DNA from: Candidatus Yanofskyibacteriota bacterium
GTDB lineage: Bacteria; Patescibacteria; Paceibacteria; 2-02-FULL-40-12; IGHO2-12-FULL-4
NCBI GenBank assembly: GCA_016185525.1
Contig: JACPNK010000006.1
Location: forward strand, 62,001-126,000
Direction: 5' to 3'
Length of the DNA: 64,000 nucleotides
Below are positions 9,256 through 18,238 of the stretch, in pieces. The notes below the pieces were generated by a model, which saw only the letters and a list, made by a program, of their open reading frames with translations, did no database searches and was not told the DNA's origin. The translations under genes were made by a program, and so were the position numbers. Position 1 is the first letter of the stretch; each line of letters opens with the position of its first letter.

Positions 9256-11220
9256 GTGAAAAAAATTCTAAGTTATAGTCTTTTGGTTTTTTGTTTTTTG
9301 GCGGTGTGGCCAACTTCTGTTTTTTCCGCTGATCTGCCTTCCGAATTTATGTCTCTTGCTGAATTGGATAATCTTTTGAGGGCCGGTCCTGTAAATGCCT
9401 TTTTTGAAACTGTGCCTAAGGGCATGTGGCCTAGAGATATCAGAAAGTTTAAGGTCCAAATCCAAGGGATTCACCGAATGCCCGGTCTGGGTGTTGTGAT
9501 GTTTACCACCAAGGTTAAGATCGCCGCCGGCATGAGCGGAAGTCCGGTCTATGTTAAAGGCAAGTTGGTTGGCGCTTTGGCTTACAGTTTTAACAAATTT
9601 GCTTTTAATCAGCTTTCTTGGGGCGGCATTTCGTCGGCGGAGTTGATGTATTATGACCAGCTTGGCTCTGCCACCGCCGGTTTGCAAAGATTGCAAAGCG
9701 TGAAGTCTTTCATCTATGAAGGTAAAACTTTCACTCCCATCGCTTTGGGTGACGAATCATTAAGTTTTTCTTCGTTTGTTCAAGTCCAAGCGGGTTTTCC
9801 GGAACTTGCCGGCATGCTTAAAAGCCAGAAGTTCGTCTTTTCTCAAGTGCAGAGCAGTGATAGCCACGGCACCAATGTTTTAAGGGTAGAAAAGGCCGCA
9901 TTAAAAGCCGGCATGCCGATTATGGTTGACCTTTTAGAATGGACAGACCAATCAGGCAAGAGGACATTGTTGGGTGTTATCGGCACTATCACATATATTG
10001 ACAAAAAAAGCGGGCGTATTTACGCTTTCGGCCATCCTTTTTTGGGAGCCAAGAAAATAAAATATACTTTTAGAACATATAATATTATAGGTACGGTTTT
10101 TTCAGAAGGAGGTTCTTTTAAGTTGTCGGGCGACAGTTCGGAGCCTCTCGGCTTGATAGACTTTGATTCTAACTACGGAATCTACGGCAATCTGTCTCTT
10201 GATGGTTTGGAAAAATTGCACAGCTTATACCTTGAGCTAAAAAAGCAAGGACAAACCTACAACAATTTTTCTGTCAGAATTGCTGACCATCAGGCTTTGG
10301 TGCCTTTGATTGTCGGCGGGGTTCTGGGTTTGATAGGCGAGACAAACGATACCCCGTTGTCTAATGAGCCGAGTGTCACCGAGCTTGAAAGCAAGATAAG
10401 CATTGAAAATTTTCAGCCGGTGGAAAGCAAGCAGATATCTTACTCCGATTCTTCCAGCTTTGGCGATAGGGTAATTTACTCCTCTTCCTATAAGGTGGCT
10501 ATAAGCAGGTTTATTCACGGAATTTACGCACCGCTTTTCTTCAGCAATTATAATTTTAAGATTAGCAATGTGGAGTTAGCGGCCAACTTTATTCCTGGCA
10601 GGCCGCAGGAACTTAAGCTGGTCGCTTATAAGTTGCCCAGCAAGGTTGCTTGGGGCGAGGATCCGGTTCTTGAAATTTTGCTGGTTAACGAAACTAACAC
10701 AATGGCTTTTGAAAAGAAAATGGCCATCCCAATCAATTGGAGCGAGGTTGAAGAGCCGGTCTATTTCAGAGAAACCAGGGACCTAGAAAAGGAACCGGAA
10801 AAAATTATAAATGCTGTTGTAAAAATTTTTGGTGCTGATGTCGCTAAAACCTTGCTTTCGGGGAAGGAAAAACAAGATCTTTTTCCAGACTATTTTCTTG
10901 GGCCGGAAGATTTTCTTAAATCCTTCTCCGGGCGTCTGCGTTTTGCGGACAAGGGTCTTTTTGGGGCGGTAGCCGTCAGGGTCAAAAGCGGTTTGGCGGA
11001 AGAAAAAGTTGCCAATGCGGAAAGTGTCGTGACCGACCAAGCTGAATATGTTGAAGGCTGGCATATGATGGAAGGCGGTATCAAGAGCAGGAAGGCGACA
11101 ATCAAGAGTGAAAATTTTGTCAAATTTAACATTCCATTTCCTCCTATACCGAGTGGCTATGTCATAGATCCAGACTTGAGCGAGACAGCTGTTTTTGAAG
11201 TTGTGAAGAAAACCGAATAA
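9256..11220 (+). CDS. Secreted S55 (SpoIVB-like) serine peptidase domain protein
   Basis: 654 residues with a signal sequence (about 1-24). The segment around residues 85-110 contains GMSGSPVY, the active-serine signature of SpoIVB (MEROPS S55) peptidases, with Ser94 as the candidate nucleophile, and a later GRIYAFGHPFLG block (about 254-265) typical of the family. The C-terminal half is beta-rich and unassigned. GTG start with TTGGAG upstream. This organism shows no sporulation genes here, so a role in envelope proteolysis is more likely; target unknown. Confidence 0.78.
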   Translation: MKKILSYSLLVFCFLAVWPTSVFSADLPSEFMSLAELDNLLRAGPVNAFFETVPKGMWPRDIRKFKVQIQGIHRMPGLGVVMFTTKVKIAAGMSGSPVYVKGKLVGALAYSFNKFAFNQLSWGGISSAELMYYDQLGSATAGLQRLQSVKSFIYEGKTFTPIALGDESLSFSSFVQVQAGFPELAGMLKSQKFVFSQVQSSDSHGTNVLRVEKAALKAGMPIMVDLLEWTDQSGKRTLLGVIGTITYIDKKSGRIYAFGHPFLGAKKIKYTFRTYNIIGTVFSEGGSFKLSGDSSEPLGLIDFDSNYGIYGNLSLDGLEKLHSLYLELKKQGQTYNNFSVRIADHQALVPLIVGGVLGLIGETNDTPLSNEPSVTELESKISIENFQPVESKQISYSDSSSFGDRVIYSSSYKVAISRFIHGIYAPLFFSNYNFKISNVELAANFIPGRPQELKLVAYKLPSKVAWGEDPVLEILLVNETNTMAFEKKMAIPINWSEVEEPVYFRETRDLEKEPEKIINAVVKIFGADVAKTLLSGKEKQDLFPDYFLGPEDFLKSFSGRLRFADKGLFGAVAVRVKSGLAEEKVANAESVVTDQAEYVEGWHMMEGGIKSRKATIKSENFVKFNIPFPPIPSGYVIDPDLSETAVFEVVKKTE

Positions 11221-11225
11221 CCCCC

Positions 11226-11258
11226 CCCCGCCTAATAGCGGGGATTTACTTTTTTTAG
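11226..11258 (+). terminator. Terminator after the S55 peptidase gene
   Basis: CCCCGC / GCGGGG stem with a 6-base loop followed by a T-rich tract. Confidence 0.75.
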
Positions 11259-11320
11259 GGCTTGCTTTATAGTTTAGCGAAGTTCTTTGAAACTCATGTA
11301 AAGATAGAAGAGGTGACGAA

Positions 11321-12823
11321 ATGTTGCCAAAAAAAGTCTTGTCAATTTTTTTGGTTGTTGTTTTGGTTCTTTTGAGCCACTCTATTTTTGCTGCTGGAAA
11401 GAAAAAAGTCTGGCCGGGAATCGGCATGAATAATCCGGGGCTTTTTAATATGTATTTGGGCAATGCATTTGTGGCCGGACCGGAATTACAGGAGACGATT
11501 GCTCGCAAGACCATTATTGACGCTCGCAATAATAGCATTGGCTACTTCCGTTTTTCAGCCAGCGGATTCGGCAGTTATGAGTTGGAATTATGGCAGAGAT
11601 ACCCCGATTTTTTCTGGAACCGTTTTGATAAAATGATGGGGGACTTGTATGAAAACCATGTCCAGGCGGTTTTTGTTTTAAGCTGGTGGAACATACAATT
11701 TCCACGGTTTGCCGGTGACAGTATGCATATCTTTTTTACCGACCCAAATTCGGCTTCAAGAAAACTTTGGTCAAAATATGTTCGGGAGGTTGTAAACCGG
11801 TATAAAAATCATCCGGCAGTGCGTTTCTGGGAAATGGGCAACGAATGGAACTTGGATGCCGACATGGACATTGACAAAAGAATGGGTACCAAAGGCGACA
11901 ACTACAGTACCGGTGAACTTCTTGATCTTGTGCGTGAATTTGCTAACCTTGTCCGCGCAACTGACCCGAACCACCTGATTTCCAACGGTTTTTCCATGCC
12001 GCGTCCGGCTGCCGAACATATTAGAAGACAGCCGGAGTGGTCGCCAGATGGTCCTGACTGGACAAGCGATTCAAGAGAGGAGTTCAGGAAAAATTTGATT
12101 GACGCAAGTAGAGATGTGGAAATAATAAGTGTCCACTTTTACAACCTTTGCCCTGATATTTCAGACAATTGTTCTACTTCTCGTGATAACGAAAGATTTG
12201 ATATTGTGGGAAAGAATAACGTTGATCTTTTGGACGAGGTGGTTAAGGTTGCCAACGAAACCAGTAAATTTGTTTTTGTGGGCGAGACCGGAGATGGTTT
12301 AAACGATAATTACTCGGTGGGTTCTTTCACTCAAGCAACGCTGGAGAGAGTCGGGCGACTGAAAATTATGTTTAGCGCTCTTTGGGCTTGGGAGGAATAT
12401 TCGCCAATAATTAAACCGGGACCGTCAAATATTGAACCGGGTTTCAGCGACGCTTTGATAAACAAGATAAGAGAAGTTAATAGCATTTATTTTAATAGGG
12501 TGTCTCCGGAACCGAGAGTACCTGATCTTGAACCGCCTATTGTTATTATTACGGCTCCTTTGGAAGGGACAAGCATCCTAAAATTTTATTACGGTTTAGA
12601 AATTTATGCTTTAGCCAGCGATAACGACCGTATAGAGAGAGTGGAATTTTGGCTGGAAAATGCTTTTTTGGGTGAAGTAAGAAAAGCTCCGTATACTATT
12701 AAACTGCTCGGTGGAACATATCCTGTGGTTGGCCGCAACCTTAAATTGAAAGCAAAAGCTTTTGATTCTTCGGGTAATTTTTCAGAATCAGTAGTTAATG
12801 TTTCCGGTTTCTACTTTTGGTAG
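11321..12823 (+). CDS. Secreted GH5-like glycoside hydrolase with C-terminal Ig-like domain
   Basis: 500 residues. Signal sequence (about 1-25), a TIM-barrel-like region with WEMGNEWN (candidate acid/base Glu175) and KFVFVGETGD (candidate nucleophile Glu322), the pair expected of clan GH-A enzymes such as GH5 mannanases/cellulases, then an Ig-like domain (about 402-500; VEFWLENAFLGE, a common Big_9-type pattern). Likely extracellular or surface polysaccharide cleavage; substrate cannot be told. It stands alone between terminators. The alternative is a catalytically modified GH-A relative. Confidence 0.75.
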   Translation: MLPKKVLSIFLVVVLVLLSHSIFAAGKKKVWPGIGMNNPGLFNMYLGNAFVAGPELQETIARKTIIDARNNSIGYFRFSASGFGSYELELWQRYPDFFWNRFDKMMGDLYENHVQAVFVLSWWNIQFPRFAGDSMHIFFTDPNSASRKLWSKYVREVVNRYKNHPAVRFWEMGNEWNLDADMDIDKRMGTKGDNYSTGELLDLVREFANLVRATDPNHLISNGFSMPRPAAEHIRRQPEWSPDGPDWTSDSREEFRKNLIDASRDVEIISVHFYNLCPDISDNCSTSRDNERFDIVGKNNVDLLDEVVKVANETSKFVFVGETGDGLNDNYSVGSFTQATLERVGRLKIMFSALWAWEEYSPIIKPGPSNIEPGFSDALINKIREVNSIYFNRVSPEPRVPDLEPPIVIITAPLEGTSILKFYYGLEIYALASDNDRIERVEFWLENAFLGEVRKAPYTIKLLGGTYPVVGRNLKLKAKAFDSSGNFSESVVNVSGFYFW

Positions 12824-12850
12824 CCCCCCCTCTTGACGGGGTTTTTTCTT
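12824..12850 (+). terminator. Terminator after the glycosidase gene
   Basis: CCCC / GGGG stem followed by TTTTTTCTTT. Confidence 0.75.
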
Positions 12851-12868
12851 TAGCTTAAGATACCCCAG

Positions 12869-12895
12869 TTGGCAGTCAGTGGTCGTGAGTGCCAG
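12869..12895. promoter_or_regulatory. CIRCE-like HrcA operator upstream of groES
   Basis: TTGGCAGTC, a 9-base spacer, then GAGTGCCAG. Each half has two differences from the CIRCE consensus TTAGCACTC-N9-GAGTGCTAA and the spacing is exact. Position 67 bases before groES fits HrcA heat-shock repression. hrcA itself is not in the window. Confidence 0.75.
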
Positions 12896-12902
12896 GAATC
12901 TT

Positions 12903-12961
12903 TAAGTTGTAAGTTATAAGTTAAAATTTTAACCTATAACCTAAAACTTGTAACCTATAAC
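12903..12961. repeat. AT-rich imperfect inverted repeat before groES
   Basis: Near-tandem words (AAGTTATAAG and ACCTATAAC) form an imperfect hairpin centred on AAAATTTT and end at the groES start codon. A similar structure lies between groES and groEL and another before rsmH. Confidence 0.6.
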
Positions 12962-12962
12962 A

Positions 12963-13250
12963 ATGCTTAAGATTAAGCCATTGCGAGATCAAGTTCTGTT
13001 GGAGCCTCTTAAAGAGGAAAGGAAGAAAGGCGGGATAATTTTGCCGGATACCGTTCAGAAAGAAAGGCCGGAGAAAGCTAAAGTGGTTGCCGTCGGGCCG
13101 GGCAAATACGAGGACGGAAAATTAGTGCCGCTGTCTGTTAAAAAGGGAGATGTGGTTTTGTTTACAAAATACGGCCCGAACGAAATTAAGGTCGACGACA
13201 AAGAGTACTTAATTGCCCGCGAGGAAGATATTCTCGCCATAATTGACTAA
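12963..13250 (+). CDS. groES: GroES co-chaperonin
   Basis: 95 residues, the usual length. N-terminal KIKPLRDQVLLEP, mobile loop KEERKKGGIILPDT (about 18-31) and C-terminal YLIAREEDILAII are diagnostic. It caps the GroEL ring. Directly followed by groEL; both are likely under the CIRCE-like operator. No Shine-Dalgarno; the start sits at the end of an AT-rich hairpin. Confidence 0.97.
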   Translation: MLKIKPLRDQVLLEPLKEERKKGGIILPDTVQKERPEKAKVVAVGPGKYEDGKLVPLSVKKGDVVLFTKYGPNEIKVDDKEYLIAREEDILAIID

Positions 13251-13316
13251 AGACTAAAGTCCAAAGACTAAAGCCAATCTGGCCTTAGACTTTAGACCTT
13301 AGACTTTTAGCTAACA
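13247..13316. repeat. Inverted repeat between groES and groEL
   Basis: Near-tandem words AAAGACTAAAG on the left and CTTTAGAC-type words on the right fold onto each other around AATCT. It fills almost the whole intergenic gap, so it could set the groES/groEL ratio or RNA stability. Confidence 0.6.
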
Positions 13317-13319
13317 AAA

Positions 13320-14957
13320 ATGGCAAAACAAATACAATATAAAGAACAAGCCCGCGAAGCGCTTAAACGCGGGGTGGATAAAATTGCCAATGCGGTCAAG
13401 GTTACTTTGGGACCCAAAGGCCGCAATGTTGTTTTAGACAAAGGTTTCGGTGCGCCGACAATTACCAAAGACGGCGTAACGGTAGCCAAAGAAATTGAAC
13501 TCAAAGACAAATTTGAAAATATCGGCGCCGAGCTGGTGAAAGAAGTCGCTTCAAAGACCGGCGATATCGCCGGTGACGGCACCACGACAGCGACTGTTTT
13601 GGCGCAAGCGATAGTTGCTGATGGTTTCAGCGCCGTAAATTCCGGCGCCAACCCGATGGTTTTAAAAAGAGGCATAGACAAAGCCGTGGATTGGGTTACC
13701 AAATTTTTAAATCAAAAAAAGAAAGTCGTAACCGGCTACGAAAAAATAAAAGAAGTCGCGTCTATTTCCGCCAATGACGCGGAAATCGGAAAACTGATAG
13801 CCGAAGTTTTTAAAGAAGTCGGTAAAGACGGAGTGGTTACGGTGGAAGAATCTCAAACTTTTGGCTTGGACAAAGAAATTGTTGAGGGTATGCAGTTTGA
13901 CAGGGGCTACATCTCGCCTTACATGATTACGAATACCGAAAGAATGGAATCGGTTTACGAAGATCCTTATCTCTTAATTACTGACAGAAAAATTTCTGCT
14001 ATCGCCGATATCGTGCCATTGCTGGAAAAAATTTCTCATTCCGGCAAAAGAGAGCTGATGATTATTGCCGACGAAGTTGACGGCGATGCCTTGGCGACTT
14101 TAGTGGTCAACAAATTGAGAGGCGTTTTCAGCGCGCTGGCGGTGAAGTCTCCGGGTTTTGGCGACAGAAAAAAAGAGATGTTGGAGGATATCGCTATTGT
14201 GACTGGCGGGCAGGTTATCAGCGAGGAAAAGGGTATGAAGCTTGAGAATGTTGATATGGCAATGCTTGGACGCGCTCACAGAGTTGTGGCTACAAAAGAC
14301 AATACTGTGATTGTCGGCGGCAAGGGCAAAAAGTCCGATATTGATAAAAGAGTTGAGCAAATCAGGGGTCTGCTTGCTAAGACAACTTCTGAATTTGATA
14401 GAGAAAAGCTTCAAGAAAGACTGGCAAAGTTGTCCGGCGGGGTGGCGGTCATCAAAGTCGGCGCGGTTACGGAAACGGAGTTGAAGGAAAAAAAGTTTAG
14501 AATTGATGATGCAGTTTCTGCCACTCGCGCGGCTTTAGAAGAGGGAATTGTTCCCGGCGGAGGCATTGCTTTATTTGAAGCGGCTAAGGCTTTGAACGCT
14601 AAAGCGGCGGGAGTTTCCGAATTCGGGGATGAGGCTAAAGGAGTTGCGATTGTAAAACAAGTTCTGGAAAGACCTCTGCGGGCGATTGCTGAAAATGCCG
14701 GCAAGGATTCAAATGAAGTTCTGGAAAGAGTTACTAAGCTGGAGACTGGCATGGGTTTTGACGCCAATACCGGCGAGTATGTTGATATGATTAAATCTGG
14801 CATCATTGACCCGCTGAAAGTTGTTAAGACCGCTCTGACTAACGCGGCTTCTGTTGCTTCTCTGATACTGACTACGGAAGCGATCGTTACAGATTTACCG
14901 GAAGAGAAATCAACCCCACAAATGCCCCCGATGGGAGGCATGGGCGGAGACTACTAA
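13320..14957 (+). CDS. groEL: GroEL chaperonin
   Basis: 545 residues, full length. Contains the ATP-binding GDGTTTATVLAQ (about 86-97), KVTLGPKGRNVVLDKGFGAPTI-type N-terminus, EEGIVPGGGIAL (about 405-416) and the C-terminal Gly/Met tail (MGGMGG). Essential protein-folding chamber with GroES. Two genes are separated by 69 bases that form a hairpin; a strong terminator follows the stop. Confidence 0.98.
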   Translation: MAKQIQYKEQAREALKRGVDKIANAVKVTLGPKGRNVVLDKGFGAPTITKDGVTVAKEIELKDKFENIGAELVKEVASKTGDIAGDGTTTATVLAQAIVADGFSAVNSGANPMVLKRGIDKAVDWVTKFLNQKKKVVTGYEKIKEVASISANDAEIGKLIAEVFKEVGKDGVVTVEESQTFGLDKEIVEGMQFDRGYISPYMITNTERMESVYEDPYLLITDRKISAIADIVPLLEKISHSGKRELMIIADEVDGDALATLVVNKLRGVFSALAVKSPGFGDRKKEMLEDIAIVTGGQVISEEKGMKLENVDMAMLGRAHRVVATKDNTVIVGGKGKKSDIDKRVEQIRGLLAKTTSEFDREKLQERLAKLSGGVAVIKVGAVTETELKEKKFRIDDAVSATRAALEEGIVPGGGIALFEAAKALNAKAAGVSEFGDEAKGVAIVKQVLERPLRAIAENAGKDSNEVLERVTKLETGMGFDANTGEYVDMIKSGIIDPLKVVKTALTNAASVASLILTTEAIVTDLPEEKSTPQMPPMGGMGGDY

Positions 14958-14992
14958 ATCAAAAGCGGCGCTAGCGCCGCTTTTGATTTAAT
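14956..14992 (+). terminator. Terminator after groEL
   Basis: Perfect stem AATCAAAAGCGGCGC / GCGCCGCTTTTGATT with T-rich right flank. Confidence 0.85.
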
Positions 14993-15019
14993 TTAGATAA
15001 AAATATAATCTGTTGGTAT

Positions 15020-16642
15020 ATGCAAAAACCTAAATTCATTTTCATAGCCGGCGGGGTGATGTCTGGAATCGGCAAAGGCGTGACCGTGGCTTCCACGGCG
15101 AGAATTTTAAAAGACTATGGTTTCAGGGTAACGGCCGTAAAAATTGACCCTTACCTCAATGTTGATGCCGGCACGATGAACCCCACTGAACACGGTGAGG
15201 TTTTTGTGACTGACGATGGTTTGGAATGCGACCAAGACATCGGCAACTACGAAAGATTTTTGGACGAGGATATTTTAAGGACTAACTACATGACTACCGG
15301 CTCGGTTTATCAGTCGGTTATAAATCGGGAACGCGCTTTAGGATACAAAGGCAAATGCGTTGAAACTATTCCTCATGTGACCGACGAAATTAAAAACCGT
15401 TTGCTTTTGGTGGCTAAGAAAAATAAAGCAGAAATAGTTTTGGTTGAAATTGGCGGCACGGTGGGCGAGTATCAGAACTTAGTTTTTTTGGAAGCGGGTA
15501 GAATCATGAAATTGGAAATGCCGGGCGACATCTTGTTTATGCTGGTCAGCTATTTTCCGGTGCCGAAAATGCTGGGCGAAATGAAAACTAAACCGACGCA
15601 ATATGCGGTACGCACCTTAAACTCTGCCGGAGTCCAGCCGGATTTTATTATCGCCCGTTCTTCGGTGGCTTTGGATGATGTCCGCAAGAAGAAGGTTTCA
15701 ACTTTTTGCAATATGAGTCCGGGCGATGTCATTTCCGCGCCGGATATCGCTTCCATTTATGAAATTCCCATTAATTTTGAAAAAGACAATTTGGGCAAAA
15801 AAATTCTTGAAAAGTTTAATTTAAAACCAAGGACTAAAAACGTAAGCCAATGGACAAAGATGGCGGGGAAGATAAAAACAGCTAAAACGCCGGTTAAAAT
15901 CGGTATTGTCGGCAAGTATTTTGGCACGGGAGATTTTACATTGTCCGACTCCTATCTTTCTGTGATTGAGGCGATAAAACACGCCGCTTGGTCTTTGAAC
16001 CGCAAGCCGGAGATTACTTGGCTGGATGCCGAGTCTTATGAAAAAGAGCCGGTTAAACTGTCGGAACTGAAAGAGTTTGACGGAGTAATCGTGCCGGGAG
16101 GTTTTGGCAAAAGAGGAGTAGAAGGTAAAATTATGGCGATAAATTATGTCCGTGAAAACAACATTCCTTTTCTGGGTTTGTGTTATGGTTTACAGTTGGC
16201 GGTCGTAGAATTTGCCCGGAATGTTTGCAAGTTAAAAGAGGCGAATACCACAGAAATTGAGCCGGATACTTCCCAGCCGGTGATTTGTACCATGGCGGAG
16301 CAGATGGCAAACATAGCCGGAAAAAAAATGGGCGGGACAATGAGGTTGGGTGCTTATGGTTGCAAGTTGGCGGAGGGAAGTTTAAGCCGGAAACTTTACA
16401 GCGAGGAAAAAATTTCTGAAAGGCATCGCCATCGTTATGAAGTCAACAACCGCTACAGAAGTGTTTTGATAAAAAAAGGGATGTTGATTGCCGGTGAAAA
16501 CACGAAGCAAAAGTTAGTTGAAATTATTGAAATTCCGCAAAATAAATTTTTTGTGGCGACCCAATTCCATCCTGAACTTAAATCTCGTCCGCTTAACCCG
16601 CACCCATTGTTTTTGGGGCTTATTAAAGCATCCATTAACTAA
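15020..16642 (+). CDS. pyrG: CTP synthase
   Basis: 540 residues, full length. Converts UTP to CTP using glutamine. Synthetase domain with GVMSGIGKGVTVAST (about 12-26) and the nucleotide-binding GGTVGEYQN; glutamine amidotransferase domain with the catalytic Cys in GLCYGLQLA (about residue 388) and His/Glu in FHPELKSRP. TATAAT ends 10 bases before the ATG, so the mRNA leader is very short. It ends at a GC-rich hairpin shared with the convergent gene. Confidence 0.98.
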   Translation: MQKPKFIFIAGGVMSGIGKGVTVASTARILKDYGFRVTAVKIDPYLNVDAGTMNPTEHGEVFVTDDGLECDQDIGNYERFLDEDILRTNYMTTGSVYQSVINRERALGYKGKCVETIPHVTDEIKNRLLLVAKKNKAEIVLVEIGGTVGEYQNLVFLEAGRIMKLEMPGDILFMLVSYFPVPKMLGEMKTKPTQYAVRTLNSAGVQPDFIIARSSVALDDVRKKKVSTFCNMSPGDVISAPDIASIYEIPINFEKDNLGKKILEKFNLKPRTKNVSQWTKMAGKIKTAKTPVKIGIVGKYFGTGDFTLSDSYLSVIEAIKHAAWSLNRKPEITWLDAESYEKEPVKLSELKEFDGVIVPGGFGKRGVEGKIMAINYVRENNIPFLGLCYGLQLAVVEFARNVCKLKEANTTEIEPDTSQPVICTMAEQMANIAGKKMGGTMRLGAYGCKLAEGSLSRKLYSEEKISERHRHRYEVNNRYRSVLIKKGMLIAGENTKQKLVEIIEIPQNKFFVATQFHPELKSRPLNPHPLFLGLIKASIN

Positions 16643-16645
16643 AAA

Positions 16646-16666
16646 CCCCGCGTTTGCAAAGCGGGG
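16646..16666. terminator. GC hairpin between convergent pyrG and the 16681 gene
   Basis: CCCCGC / GCGGGG stem with preceding A-run; the T-tract is poor on the plus strand, better on the minus strand (TTTTTAG). Confidence 0.6.
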
Positions 16667-16680
16667 CAGACTTTACTGGT

Positions 16681-17520
16681 CTAGAGTTTCTTTATCAGGG
16701 AAAAGTCAAAACTTAAACCGAGCACCGGCCCTCCGGCGCCGAAGCGCATATCTGCTCCTGCGGCTTGTGTGTTGAGTTTTGCAAACGCACGGCTCCAGCC
16801 AAAGAAAAAAGTACCCGATCCGTATCTTTTGCCGATAACAGGCGCGACGACGAGGATTTTGGCAAACGATTTATGGTCGCGAGTGGTAAGTGCGTCCCAA
16901 GAGTCAACGCCGCGTTGGATATCCAACCGATAGTTTTCCAAGTGTATGCCCGCAAACCAGGCGCGGTAATCCCCGGTTTTTCTTTCGTATTCTAACACTG
17001 CGCCCGGGATGTAACTCCAGCGGGCCTTGGAAGCGTAATATACCAAAGACCGGCCGGTTCCCCGGTAAGTCGTGCCATTACCGGCATCTTCGCTAGTATT
17101 ATCAGAACCGATCATAGCAGCTGGAATAAAGCCGAATGCTGTCCAAGAGGGACCAAATCGCAGTGTATTTTTGTTCCAGCTATATTTGGGAACAAGTTTG
17201 AAAGATAACAATGCGAGATGGCCGGGGTTGATATTTTGTTTAAAGACCAGAGTGCACCCTAAGGGTATGCTGGTCAGACCTAACGGTTGGGAACTACAAT
17301 CAGTACCTTTGATACTGGGAACCAAACGATATTCACGCGGAATGTTTCGTATTTCACTGATGTGAAAGAGCGCGCCCCAGATGGAAAAACGCCAGTCCAA
17401 ACTGAAATGCTTTTGTTCAGTTTCGCCTGTCTGCACAGGCGGGGCAGACTGTTCAGACGCGAATGCAAAGGATGTAAATAATGCAGTTAATAACACTAAA
17501 ACTGTCAGTTTTACAGTCAC
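16681..17520 (-). CDS. Secreted beta-rich protein, unknown
   Basis: 279 residues from the GTG at 17520, which has AAAGGAGG upstream; longer readings start before this site. Signal sequence (about 1-20, ending FAFAS). The mature part is rich in aromatic residues with alternating hydrophobic patterns (GTFFFGWSRAFAKL, GGPVLGLSFDFSL), which resembles an outer-membrane-type beta barrel, although this lineage is thought to lack a typical outer membrane. No catalytic motif seen. A small palindrome (17424-17441, arms CGCCTGT) encodes PPVQTGE just after the signal sequence. Confidence 0.6.
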   Translation of the reverse strand: MTVKLTVLVLLTALFTSFAFASEQSAPPVQTGETEQKHFSLDWRFSIWGALFHISEIRNIPREYRLVPSIKGTDCSSQPLGLTSIPLGCTLVFKQNINPGHLALLSFKLVPKYSWNKNTLRFGPSWTAFGFIPAAMIGSDNTSEDAGNGTTYRGTGRSLVYYASKARWSYIPGAVLEYERKTGDYRAWFAGIHLENYRLDIQRGVDSWDALTTRDHKSFAKILVVAPVIGKRYGSGTFFFGWSRAFAKLNTQAAGADMRFGAGGPVLGLSFDFSLIKKL

Positions 17521-17616
17521 TTTTGGCCTCCTTTCGGGCCTCACTGTTATAGTCCTCCAGTAAACGAAAGTCAAACAATCTTGCACTCGTTTTAAATTAG
17601 AAGTAACTTTACTAAT

Positions 17617-18162
17617 ATGCCGACCGTGCCCATGAAAGTCGTTATTGCCACAAAAAATCCGGGCAAGTTGAGGGAAATCAAAGAATTTTTGGGTCCTGAC
17701 TTTGAGTGTGTCTCTTTTTTAGATTTTGAAGATTCTCCCGATATTGAAGAAACCGGAACAACTTTTTTGGAAAACGCCATTTTAAAGGCTAAAACTTGTT
17801 TTGAATGGTCCCGCCTGTCGGTCGGGCAAGCAGGTTTGCCTTCAGTTGCTGATGACGGCGGACTGGAGATAGACTTTTTAAACGGCGAGCCCGGAATTAA
17901 AAGCCGGCGCTGGCCGGGTTATGAAGCTACCGATGAGGAACTTATTGAACTGGCACTGAGTAAGCTTCATGGCATTCCTTGGGAAAAAAGAACAGCCTCT
18001 CTGGTTTCGGTCGGAGTATTTTATGACGGCAAAAATACAATAAACGTTGTAGAGAAAATCAAAGGCTTTATTACGGAAAACAAAGCGTCTCGCTTTGAAA
18101 AAGGCTATCCTTTCAGATCAATTTTCTGGGTGCCGGAATTTAAAAACTTTACCAAGACTTAG
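17617..18162 (+). CDS. rdgB: RdgB/HAM1-type non-canonical purine NTP pyrophosphatase
   Basis: 181 residues. Hydrolyses dITP/XTP to keep deaminated purines out of nucleic acids. Diagnostic VIATKNPGKLREIKEFL (about 8-24) and VADDGGLEIDFLNGEPGI (about 73-90). ATG at 17617 or 17632. The stretch SRLSVGQA (about 63-70) between the two motifs looks inserted and is encoded by a GC-rich imperfect palindrome (17808-17834). murD follows after 76 bases. Confidence 0.88.
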   Translation: MPTVPMKVVIATKNPGKLREIKEFLGPDFECVSFLDFEDSPDIEETGTTFLENAILKAKTCFEWSRLSVGQAGLPSVADDGGLEIDFLNGEPGIKSRRWPGYEATDEELIELALSKLHGIPWEKRTASLVSVGVFYDGKNTINVVEKIKGFITENKASRFEKGYPFRSIFWVPEFKNFTKT

Positions 18163-18238
18163 CCAAAGAGGAACACGAAGACATAAATCACCGCCGAAAA
18201 GTTTTCCTAAAATTGGCAAATATGGTAAAAGCGGGTAT

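Noticed and set aside
13307..14941. Long minus-strand ORFs opposite groEL
   Set aside because: Shadow frames of a fully conserved gene.
16890..17563. Several plus-strand ORFs opposite the secreted protein gene
   Set aside because: No ribosome sites or signal sequences; the minus-strand frame has a perfect AAAGGAGG, GTG start and signal peptide.
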